Assembly: GCA_017308345.1 (NCBI GenBank)
Contig: JAFKFE010000264.1
Coordinates: forward strand, 1 to 13,964
DNA from: Alphaproteobacteria bacterium
GTDB taxonomy: Bacteria > Pseudomonadota > Alphaproteobacteria > Rhizobiales > Rhizobiaceae
Length of the DNA: 13,964 bases
Reading direction: 5' to 3'
Below, one piece after another: positions 6,453 through 13,964 of this stretch. Under the pieces are notes generated by a model that did no database searches, was not told the origin of the DNA, and was given only the letters and a program-made list of their open reading frames with translations. The position numbers were made by a program, and so were the translations under genes. How positions within the stretch are numbered: position 1 is the stretch's first letter; every line of letters starts with the position of its first letter.

Positions 6453-7841
6453 TTAGCTGCCGCTCTTGCGATGCAGGCGGCTCTCGATCTCCTGCCTTGC
6501 GCTGTGCGTGGCCGTCAGCGAAAGGGTGACGCTGCCGTCTTCATTGTCCATGCGTGAAACCACGTCGCCATTGCGGTAGAGCCAGTCGACCTGGCCGAGC
6601 TGGGCCGGGCTCAACGTCACCGTCATCGTTTCCAGCTCGCCCGATACACGCGTCTCGATGAGCGCTTTCAGCGTGTCCAGTCCTTCACCGGTCACCGCCG
6701 ATATGGCGATCGGCGGTGTCTTGCCGCTTGCGCCTTCGGCGAGAAGCCGCTCCCGGTTGCTCTCATCGAGCAGGTCGATCTTGTTCCAGACCTCGATCAC
6801 GCGGTTCGTGTCGGCGGCGTCGACGCCGAGATCGCCGAGGATGCGCTCGACATCTTCGGCCTGGGCCGCCGTGTCGGGATCGGAAATGTCGCGCAGATGC
6901 AGCACCAGATCGGCTTCGACGACTTCTTCCAGCGTCGCCCGGAAGGCGGCGACCAGATGCGTCGGCAAGTCGGAGATGAAGCCGACCGTGTCCGACAGGA
7001 TAACCGGCGTGCCGTGCGGCAGCCGCACGCGCCGCAAGGTGGGGTCGAGCGTGGCGAACAGCATGTCCTCGGCCAGCACCCCTGCCCCGGTCAGCCGGTT
7101 GAACAGCGTCGACTTGCCGGCATTGGTGTAGCCGACGATCGCCACCACCGGGAAAGGAACCTTCTTGCGCTTGGCCCGGTGCAGGTCGCGCGTGCGCCGC
7201 ACCGTCTCCAACTCGTGCTTCAGCTTGGTGATCTTGTCCTGCAGTATGCGCCGGTCGGATTCGATCTGGGTTTCGCCGGGACCGCCGAGGAAACCGGCGC
7301 CGCCGCGCTGCCGCTCGAGGTGGGTCCAGCTCCGCACCAGCCGACCCTTCTGGTAGTTGAGATGCGCGAGCTCGACCTGCAGCGTGCCTTCCTTGGTGCG
7401 CGCCCGCTCGCCGAATATCTCTAGAATCAGCCCCGTGCGGTCGAGCACCTTGGCGTTCAGTTCCTTTTCGAGATTGCGCTGCTGAACCGGTGTCAGCGGA
7501 TGGTCGACGATGACCAGTTCCGCCTTGCGCTCCTTCACGATGTCGGCGAATTCGGCCACCTTGCCGCTGCCGAGCAGTGTCGCCGGGCGCGGGTCGGCCA
7601 CCGTCACCACAGCGGTATGGACCGGATTGAGATCGATCGCGCTGGCAAGCCCGACCGCTTCGTCGCGGCGGGCGTCGGCCGAGCGGCTCAGGCGGGGGCG
7701 GTTCGACTCATCGTCGTCGCGCGGCTGGCGGGTAAGCACCGGCACAATGACGACAGCCCGGGTCGGATCCTTGGCTTCCGGCCCGAGTTGGTGTCCTTGT
7801 TTTCCGCGAACGCTGCGGTTCGCGTCCTTGTCACGTGCCAA
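6453..7841 (-). CDS. hflX: Ribosome-associated GTPase HflX
   Basis: HflX is a GTPase that binds the 50S subunit and splits stalled ribosomes, notably after heat stress. The 462-residue frame has the N-terminal HflX domain (about 75-200) ending in GFLGGPGETQIESDRR (183-198), a helical linker, then the G domain: G1 GYTNAGKST (237-245), G3 DTVGF (284-288), G4 NKID (353-356) and G5-like SAVTGEG (381-387). A C-terminal tail of about 60 residues follows. The start is TTG at 7841, immediately after the hfq stop (TGATTG). The only other early starts in frame are GTG codons at V33 and V35, which would trim a poorly conserved N-terminus. No gap separates it from hfq, so the pair is very likely cotranscribed and coupled, as in many bacteria. 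Confidence 0.93.
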   Translation of the reverse strand: MARDKDANRSVRGKQGHQLGPEAKDPTRAVVIVPVLTRQPRDDDESNRPRLSRSADARRDEAVGLASAIDLNPVHTAVVTVADPRPATLLGSGKVAEFADIVKERKAELVIVDHPLTPVQQRNLEKELNAKVLDRTGLILEIFGERARTKEGTLQVELAHLNYQKGRLVRSWTHLERQRGGAGFLGGPGETQIESDRRILQDKITKLKHELETVRRTRDLHRAKRKKVPFPVVAIVGYTNAGKSTLFNRLTGAGVLAEDMLFATLDPTLRRVRLPHGTPVILSDTVGFISDLPTHLVAAFRATLEEVVEADLVLHLRDISDPDTAAQAEDVERILGDLGVDAADTNRVIEVWNKIDLLDESNRERLLAEGASGKTPPIAISAVTGEGLDTLKALIETRVSGELETMTVTLSPAQLGQVDWLYRNGDVVSRMDNEDGSVTLSLTATHSARQEIESRLHRKSGS

Positions 7842-8087
7842 TCAGGCGCCCTGGCTTTCCTCGCCATCGAACATCTGAACCGGCTGGCTCGGCATGATCG
7901 TGGAAATGGCGTGCTTGTAGACGAGCTGGGAGTGCCCGTCACGCCGCAACAACACACAAAAATTGTCGAACGAGGTGACGACGCCAGTCAGCTTCACGCC
8001 GTTGATGAGGAAGATGGTAAGTGGATTTTTGCTCTTGCGAACTGAATTCAGGAACAGGTCCTGAAGGTTTTGCGATCGTTCCGCCAT
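7842..8087 (-). CDS. hfq: RNA chaperone Hfq
   Basis: Hfq is the hexameric Sm-like RNA chaperone that pairs small RNAs with mRNAs; in rhizobia it influences nitrogen fixation, nitrogen metabolism and stress responses. It has 81 residues, the normal alphaproteobacterial length. The Sm1 motif is in [17 protein letters not shown], with [12 protein letters not shown] after it, and Sm2 is [14 protein letters not shown]. The rim and proximal-face residues QNLQDLFLN and YKH are intact, and there is only a short acidic tail. The frame is open upstream to 8189, but ATG 8087 gives the standard [10 protein letters not shown] start, and a promoter-like element lies in the extra upstream part. Its stop codon is directly followed by the TTG start of hflX. 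Confidence 0.96.
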   Translation of the reverse strand: MAERSQNLQDLFLNSVRKSKNPLTIFLINGVKLTGVVTSFDNFCVLLRRDGHSQLVYKHAISTIMPSQPVQMFDGEESQGA

Positions 8088-8126
8088 TTTTCTTGTCTTT
8101 CGCCGATCCCCTTCGGTTTGCGGGCC

Positions 8127-8155
8127 AATGCGCCAAATTACGCGGCACCTGTCAA
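8127..8155 (-). promoter_or_regulatory. Candidate hfq promoter
   Basis: On the - strand, CTTGACA (perfect TTGACA at 8150-8155) is followed after 17 bases by CGCATT (8127-8132), a poor -10 box. The -10 lies about 40 bases before the hfq ATG at 8087. The -35 is convincing and the -10 is weak, so an alternative spacing or partner is possible. It suggests hfq-hflX can be transcribed separately from the ntr genes. Confidence 0.5.
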
Positions 8156-8170
8156 GCGCGCAAACCCCCT

Positions 8171-8190
8171 CTTGCCGATACAAAGGCAAG
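8171..8190 (-). other. Hairpin between dat and hfq
   Basis: CTTGCC (8171-8176) and GGCAAG (8185-8190) form a 6-bp stem with an 8-base loop, about 40 bases after the dat stop codon and just upstream of the candidate hfq promoter. No T-run follows on the - strand, so it is at best a weak or Rho-dependent terminator or a pause site. Confidence 0.3.
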
Positions 8191-8230
8191 CAGAACGAGA
8201 TAGTTGAGGTTCATTCCAGTTGTGCGGTTA

Positions 8231-9094
8231 TCAGGCTGGACTTTTTTCCGCAACGTCAAAAAAGGCCTGCCGCAACGAAAGTGTCATGGAGCCCGGATGG
8301 CCATTTGCGATCGGCGCGCCGTCGATTTCGACCACCGGCATGGCGATCGTGGTCGCCGAGCTGATGAACGCTTCCTTGGCCGCCTTGGCCTCGGCGACCG
8401 AAAAGCCACGTTCCTCGATCTTGAGGCCAAGCTTTGCGGCGACATCGAAAAGCGTCGTGCGGGTGATGCCGCGCAGGATGCCATGCTCGGCCGGCCGGGT
8501 GACCAGGACACCGTCGCGGGTAACGATCCAGGCGTTGGACGAGCCGCCTTCCTTGACGTTGCCGTCGGCGTCGACGAACCAGGCCTCCTGGGCGCCGGCT
8601 TCCTTGGCCTTCTGCTTGGCAAGCACATTGGGCAAGAGGCCCGTGCTTTTGATGTCGACCCGGTCCCAGCGATTCTCAGGCACGGTGATGACCTTTATTC
8701 CGGTCTCGACCCGCTTCGCTCCCGCGGCCGGATCGGCTTTTCTGGCGGTTATGACCAGGGATGGCCTTGTACCTGCCGGCGGAAACACGAACTCACGGCT
8801 GGCGACGCCGCGCGTCACCTGCACATAGACAAGGCCGTTGACCACGCCGTTGCGATTGACCACCTCGCGCAGCAGGACCGGCAGGACGCCTTCCGAAACC
8901 GGCCACGCGATCGACAGTTCCTTCAGCGAGCGCTTGAGCCGGGCAAGGTGGCGCGGCATGTCGACGATATGGCCGCGCGCCACCTCACACACCTCATAGA
9001 CGCCATCGGCGAACTGGTAGCCCCGGTCCTCGATATGGACGCTGGCTTGAGAATGGACGACGTAGCGCCCGTTGACATAGGCAATGCGCGGCAT
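8231..9094 (-). CDS. dat: D-amino acid aminotransferase (class IV, PLP)
   Basis: This PLP class IV (fold type IV) aminotransferase has 287 residues from ATG 9094. It is expected to exchange amino groups between D-alanine, D-glutamate or related D-amino acids and 2-oxo acids, feeding peptidoglycan precursors. Landmarks: MPRIAYVNGRYV at the start, HIEDRGYQFADGVYEV (20-35), RLKRSL (52-57), K149 in RVDIKSTGLLPN as the Schiff-base lysine, and KEGGSSNAWIV binding the cofactor phosphate. The branched-chain and aminodeoxychorismate lyase relatives share this fold, but the RGYQFADGVYEV motif favours Dat. An ATG two codons upstream (9100) is less likely because its ribosome site would overlap it. The gene lies between ntrX and hfq, its usual place in rhizobia. 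Confidence 0.87.
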   Translation of the reverse strand: MPRIAYVNGRYVVHSQASVHIEDRGYQFADGVYEVCEVARGHIVDMPRHLARLKRSLKELSIAWPVSEGVLPVLLREVVNRNGVVNGLVYVQVTRGVASREFVFPPAGTRPSLVITARKADPAAGAKRVETGIKVITVPENRWDRVDIKSTGLLPNVLAKQKAKEAGAQEAWFVDADGNVKEGGSSNAWIVTRDGVLVTRPAEHGILRGITRTTLFDVAAKLGLKIEERGFSVAEAKAAKEAFISSATTIAMPVVEIDGAPIANGHPGSMTLSLRQAFFDVAEKSPA

Positions 9095-9100
9095 GGGCAT

Positions 9101-9104
9101 CCTC
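9101..9104 (-). promoter_or_regulatory. Ribosome binding site fixing the dat start
   Basis: GAGG on the - strand directly abuts ATG 9100 but sits 6 bases before ATG 9094, the ideal distance. This favours 9094 as the true start. Confidence 0.65.
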
Positions 9105-9204
9105 AGGGAAATATCCGGCTTTCTTAGGCGATTCCGCCCCTGCCGTAATGAACAATCGCGTGGGCCAAGCCGGTTCCAGGGAGTCTACTCAATTCCGGAC
9201 GGAA

Positions 9205-9232
9205 GGTTACGGCGAAGCCGCCGACCCTAACC
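9205..9232 (-). other. Hairpin after ntrX, possible weak terminator
   Basis: On the - strand GGTTA-(GGGT bulge)-CGGCG pairs with CGCCG-TAACC around a GCTT loop, a 10-bp interrupted stem about 25 bases after the ntrX stop codon. The following TTCCGTCC is only mildly T-rich. It might attenuate read-through from ntrYX into dat. Confidence 0.3.
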
Positions 9233-9256
9233 GCCGCGCACTTTTCCTCGAATCGC

Positions 9257-10590
9257 CTACACGCCGAGCGACTTCAGCTTGCGGTGGAGCGCCGAGCGCT
9301 CCATGCCGATGAATTCGGCGGTCTTCGAGATGTTGCCGCCGAAGCGGTTGATCTGGGCGATCAGATAGTCCTTCTCGAATTGCTCGCGCGCCTCGCGCAG
9401 CGGCAGCGCCATGATGTGCTGGTCCGACTGGTTGGGCGTGCGTGGCATCACGTCGCCGATCTCGGAAGGCAGAAGGTCGGCGGTGATCGGCGCATCGGCC
9501 TCTTCACCGCGAGCCAGAATCATCAGCCGCTCGACATTGTTGCGCAACTGGCGAACGTTGCCCGGCCAGTTGTGCGCCTGCAGCACGGCCAGCGCATCGT
9601 CGCCGATACGGCGCGGCTTGATGCCGGCCTGGCGCGCAATCTGCTTCATGAAATTGTCGACGAGATAGGGAATGTCCTCGCGCCGCTCGGCGAGCCCGGG
9701 CACCATGGGTCCTCGCGGAAGCGGCCATCGGCGATCATTGCCTCAAGGTTTTGCGAGGTGGATGAGATGATGCGCACGTCGACCTTTACCCGCTTGGTGC
9801 CGCCTACCCGCTCGAATTGCTGCTCGACCAGCACGCGCAGGATCTTGTTCTGCGTCTCGCGCGGCATGTCGGCCACTTCGTCGATGTAGAGGATGCCGCG
9901 ATGCGCCTCTTCGAGCGCGCCAACCTTGCGCTCGGTGCCGTTCGATTCGGTGCCGAACAGCTCGATCTCCATGCGCTCGGGCGTGATCGTGGCGGCGCTC
10001 AGCGTCACGAACGGGCCGGTCTTGCGCGACGATAGCGCGTGGATGGCGCGTGCCGTCAGTTCCTTGCCGGAGCCGGAGGGGCCGACGATCATGACGCGGC
10101 TGTTGGTGGGAGCGACGCGCTCGATGGTCTGCCGCAACTGGCTCATCGCCGACGACATGCCGATCAGATCGAAGGTCTCGCCGCTGCGCTGCTTGAGGTC
10201 GGAGACCTCGCGCCGCAGCTTGGACGTCTCCAGGGCGCGCTCGGCGACCAGGATGAGGCGATCGGCCTTGAACGGCTTCTCGATGAAGTCGTAGGCGCCG
10301 CGCCGGATGGCCGAGACCGCCGTTTCGATGTTGCCGTGGCCGGAGATCATCACCACCGGCATGTTCGGATGCATGGTCTTGATCTCGTCGAGCAGCGCCA
10401 GGCCGTCGAGGCGTGAGCCCTGCAGCCAGATGTCGAGGAAAATCAGACGCGGCGCGCGGTCGGCGATCGCCGCCAGCGCGCTGTCGGCATCATGTGCCGT
10501 GCGGGTTTCATGACCCTCGTCGCTCAGGATACCGGCGACAAGTTCGCGGATGTCTTCCTCGTCATCGACGATGAGAATGTCAGACGCCAT
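9257..10590 (-). pseudogene. ntrX: Frameshifted ntrX, NtrY/NtrX response regulator
   Basis: NtrX is the partner regulator of NtrY, linked to nitrogen, redox and microaerobic control in alphaproteobacteria. The first part (ATG 10590 to 9709, 294 residues) has the receiver domain with the phosphorylated D53 in IFLDIW and K105 in EKPF, then the AAA+ domain with Walker A GPSGSGKE (170-177) and Walker B ILYIDEVAD (233-241). GAFTGA is absent. Right after FRED (291-294) the frame breaks and a stop follows 20 wrong residues later (9646). The rest of the AAA+ domain (from MVPGLAERREDI) and the Fis-type helix-turn-helix (GNISKTAEFIGMERSALHRK) continue in another frame from 9706 to 9257. NtrC in this window has 10 residues where only two bases remain here, so about 28 bases are missing. 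The summed length of about 453 residues would fit the family. The start overlaps the ntrY end by 11 bases and has AAGG 7 bases ahead. Confidence 0.85.
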
Positions 10591-12871
10591 TACCGACCTT
10601 TTCAGTTTCTCTTTCGTGTTCGCTTCGACCTTCACCGCGTGGCGGCGCGGCTGAGGTCGTCGCCTGGGGCAGGATGATCGAGATCATCGCGCCCCGGCCA
10701 CCGTGGAAATCCGCTGGCGCGTCGTGCAATTCGAGACGGCCACCATGGTCCTCCACGATCTTCTTGACGATAGCGAGGCCGAGCCCGGTGCCTTTCTCGC
10801 GCGTCGTCATATAGGGCTCGAGAAGCCTTTGGCGATTCTCGCGCGGCAGCCCCTTGCCGTTGTCGATAACATCGATTCGTATGGCGCCATCTTGGCGCGC
10901 GGCCTGAATCCGGATTGTGCCGTCCGAACGGTCTTGCGCATCAAGTCCGTCGATCGCCTCGGCGGCGTTCTTGATGACGTTGCCGAAGGCCTGCGCCATC
11001 AGGCGGCTGTCGAAAGTGCCCTTCAGCTGCTCGCTGCCAAAATCGCGCTCGAAGGCGATGTCGGAGCGGCTGACCTCGACCAGGAAAGACGCCTCGCGCA
11101 GCGATTCACGCAGGTCGATCGCCTTCATCTCCGGCTTCGGCATGCGGGCGAAGGCCGAGAACTCGTCGACCATGCGGCCGATGTCCTCGACCTGGCGGAT
11201 GATGGTATCGGTGCACTGGTCGAAGACCTCGCGGTCCTCGGTGATGACCTTGCCGTAGCGGCGCCTGATGCGCTCGGCCGAGAGCTGGATCGGCGTCAGC
11301 GGGTTCTTGATCTCATGCGCGATGCGCCGCGCCACGTCGGCCCAGGCCGACGAACGCTGCGCCTGGACGAGATCGGTGATGTCGTCGACGGTGACCACAT
11401 AGGACTTCTCTTCCTCGCCGCCGTCGCCGGATTCGACGGTGACCTGAACATTGAACGTGCGCTCCAGGCCGGTGCGGAAGAAGGTCACCTGCTCGCGATA
11501 GACCGGCTTGCCTGACTGGCGTCCGATCTCGAAGACGCGGCCGACAAGGGGCAGGACCGCCGAAATGTTCTGGCCGAGCGCCGCGCTTGCCGAAATCGCC
11601 AGCATGGTTTCGGCCGAGCGATTGACGATGGTGATGATGCCGTATGGGTCGACGCCGATGACGCCGGCGGTGACGCCGGCCAGCACCGCCTCGGAGAAAC
11701 GCCGGCGCTCGTCGATCAGATCCTTGGCCGAGAGCAGCTCGTTGCGTTGCGATTTTAGTTCGAGGATCATGTTGTTGAAGGTGTCGCCGAGCGAGGCGAC
11801 GTCGCCGTCGGACTGGCGTACCGCAACGGCGACATCGAGATTACCGGTCGCCACCTCGTCGGCGGCGCCGATCAGCTGGCGGATCGGCCGCACGATCCGG
11901 TCGGCGACCGCGATGCCGGTCCAGATCGCCGACAGGATGATGATCAGCGTGAGCGACAGGTAAGGCAGCGCGAAGGCGACCTGAGAGGTCCGCCGGTTGT
12001 CCTCCAGATTGCGGTATTCGTCGGTGTTGGCCTTGACGATCTGGCGCGCCTTGATCACGTCGGGATCGACCAGCCGGATCGTATAGAGGTAAAGCCCCTC
12101 GATCTCGCGCAGCTTAATGATGGCGCCCATGATGTTGCGGGTACGCGGCTCTATCAGCACCGGCTTGCCGTCCGCCGCGGTGTCGACAGCGCCCGCCGGC
12201 GGCTCTGGCATGGGGAAATCGGCGTCGGTCTTGGCGTTCATGACGAACGAGCCGTCGGGCTTGATCAGGGCCGCGTGCGCCAGTCCGCGCCCGACGGCTT
12301 CCTTGTTCAACAGATCGAGGAAGCCGCCCCGGTCGAGACCATAGAGCGTGCGCGAGGCATCGAGATCATATGCCATCGACAATGTCGTGCCCTGGAGGTT
12401 GCGCGCGTTCTCCTGGACATAGGCGTCGGCGATCGACAGCGACGAGTTGACGATCGTCTTGGTGCGGATCTCGAACCAACGGTCGAGCCCGATGTCGAGC
12501 GTGATGGAAGCGATGATCGCGACCATGATGGCCGGAATCGCGGCAACCAGCGCGAACATCGCGACGATGCGCACATGGAGCCGCGAGGCGGCCCGGCCGT
12601 GGCGCCGCGCCAGGACGATGCGGCGCACCTCGCGGGCGATCAGCGCGATCAGGAACAGGACAAAGACGGCGTTGGCCGCGACCAGCGCCCAGGTCGTGTC
12701 GGCGGTCGGCGCGATCGGCGTTGCGCCGACCAGGATCGCAAACGAGATCGCCGCCGTGATCACCGCGCCGGCGATGGCAACCACGCCGGGCAACGCCAGC
12801 AACCGCCGGCCGTCGCGCGTGCCGGCCTGGCTGAAAAGCGGTTGGTTCAGGATCGGAGCCTCAGCTGCCAT
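10580..12871 (-). CDS. ntrY: Sensor histidine kinase NtrY
   Basis: NtrY is a membrane sensor kinase of 763 residues (usual about 750 to 770). Segments at about 27-50, 61-79, 101-123 and 300-322 are transmembrane, with a periplasmic domain (about 125-299) between the third and fourth. A HAMP domain (about 323-375) and a PAS domain (about 388-500) follow. The dimerisation domain carries the phosphorylated H519 in RRIAHEIKNPLTP. The ATP-binding domain has N635 in GNVIKNAAEAI, G1 DNGKGLP (670-676) and G2 GTGLGLA (694-700). It is complete, and its expected partner is NtrX; in Brucella the PAS domain binds haem and senses redox state. The start ATG at 12871 has no strong ribosome site. It ends 11 bases inside ntrX. 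The 139-base gap to ntrC contains repeats that could be an operator. Confidence 0.94.
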   Translation of the reverse strand: MAAEAPILNQPLFSQAGTRDGRRLLALPGVVAIAGAVITAAISFAILVGATPIAPTADTTWALVAANAVFVLFLIALIAREVRRIVLARRHGRAASRLHVRIVAMFALVAAIPAIMVAIIASITLDIGLDRWFEIRTKTIVNSSLSIADAYVQENARNLQGTTLSMAYDLDASRTLYGLDRGGFLDLLNKEAVGRGLAHAALIKPDGSFVMNAKTDADFPMPEPPAGAVDTAADGKPVLIEPRTRNIMGAIIKLREIEGLYLYTIRLVDPDVIKARQIVKANTDEYRNLEDNRRTSQVAFALPYLSLTLIIILSAIWTGIAVADRIVRPIRQLIGAADEVATGNLDVAVAVRQSDGDVASLGDTFNNMILELKSQRNELLSAKDLIDERRRFSEAVLAGVTAGVIGVDPYGIITIVNRSAETMLAISASAALGQNISAVLPLVGRVFEIGRQSGKPVYREQVTFFRTGLERTFNVQVTVESGDGGEEEKSYVVTVDDITDLVQAQRSSAWADVARRIAHEIKNPLTPIQLSAERIRRRYGKVITEDREVFDQCTDTIIRQVEDIGRMVDEFSAFARMPKPEMKAIDLRESLREASFLVEVSRSDIAFERDFGSEQLKGTFDSRLMAQAFGNVIKNAAEAIDGLDAQDRSDGTIRIQAARQDGAIRIDVIDNGKGLPRENRQRLLEPYMTTREKGTGLGLAIVKKIVEDHGGRLELHDAPADFHGGRGAMISIILPQATTSAAPPRGEGRSEHERETEKVGNGV

Positions 12872-12904
12872 GTCGCGGTACGGAGTCGGTCATCGCCTCG
12901 GATG

Positions 12905-12933
12905 TATGCAACGCATTGTGGCGATTATGCAAC
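12905..12933. promoter_or_regulatory. Repeated TATGCAAC motif with CAA-N4-TTG palindrome before ntrY
   Basis: TATGCAAC occurs at 12905-12912 and 12926-12933, a period of 21 bases or two helical turns. The first copy extends into the inverted repeat CAA-CGCA-TTG (12909-12918). Brucella NtrX is reported to recognise CAA-N3-5-TTG at the ntrY promoter. On the - strand the second copy overlaps CATAAT, a good -10 box, 53 bases before the ntrY start codon, but no good -35 is present at 17 bases. It is a candidate NtrX or other operator, by inference. Confidence 0.45.
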
Positions 12934-12965
12934 AAGTGTGGCCGGGACGAAAATCTTTCCCCCAT

Positions 12966-12992
12966 CAATTCGCCAAAGGAGGCCAATTCGCC
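12966..12992. repeat. Short direct repeat after ntrC
   Basis: CAATTCGCC occurs at 12966-12974 and 12984-12992, a period of 18 bases, and the match extends to CAATTCGCC(A/G)AA. It is in the noncoding gap between the ntrC stop and ntrY. It may be regulatory or chance. Confidence 0.4.
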
Positions 12993-13010
12993 GAACGGAC
13001 AAGGGTGACG

Positions 13011-13964
<954 letters not shown>

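Noticed and set aside
8204..9127. Open frame of 307 codons on + opposite dat
   Set aside because: Antisense to a clear aminotransferase with intact motifs; no recognisable motif and no ribosome site.
9646..9728. Programmed frameshift as an explanation for the split ntrX
   Set aside because: There is no slippery run or downstream structure, and about ten codons are absent compared with NtrC, which frameshifting would not restore.
10703..11515. Open frame of 270 codons on + opposite ntrY
   Set aside because: Antisense to the ntrY kinase domain, with no independent support.

Overview
The window looks like chromosomal DNA of an alphaproteobacterium of the order Hyphomicrobiales (Rhizobiales), most probably Mesorhizobium or a close relative in Phyllobacteriaceae. 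The grounds are high GC content, the gene order ntrC-ntrY-ntrX-D-amino acid aminotransferase-hfq-hflX, an 81-residue Hfq of rhizobial type, and an Omp25-like porin with a WSGFYAG start. I see no tRNA, rRNA, CRISPR array, insertion sequence or phage gene. Coding density is very high: the longest stretch without a gene is about 180 bases (2061-2238).

Layout. An outer membrane beta-barrel gene lies on + at the left edge (1-744), with its own terminator. Convergent to it on - are a small EVE/PUA-like protein (726-1181) and an aldose 1-epimerase-family protein (1185-2060), which form a two-gene operon. Next on - is a Bax inhibitor-1/YccA membrane protein with a strong terminator. It is preceded by a membrane anti-sigma factor, and that by an ECF sigma factor with an ATGA overlap. 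Divergent from the sigma factor on + are an aromatic/aspartate aminotransferase and mazG. All the rest is on -, read from the right edge: ntrC (5' end missing), ntrY, ntrX, dat, hfq, hflX. This is the conserved alphaproteobacterial nitrogen and redox two-component cluster followed by the RNA chaperone Hfq and the ribosome-associated GTPase HflX.

The most notable observation is that ntrX is broken. Just after the FRED motif of its AAA+ domain, about 28 bases are missing relative to its paralogue NtrC in the same window. The central domain is out of frame with the rest of itself and the DNA-binding domain. A second deletion-like scar joins the 3' end of the anti-sigma gene to the first codons of the Bax inhibitor gene, so that the two overlap out of frame. 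A third, weaker anomaly is in the EVE-like gene. They may be real gene erosion or assembly errors, which sequence alone cannot decide. The window also holds candidate regulatory DNA: a 16-bp perfect palindrome before mazG, and a 21-bp-period TATGCAAC repeat with a CAA-N4-TTG palindrome before ntrY. I found no convincing new multi-gene system; the interest lies in the lesions and these sites.
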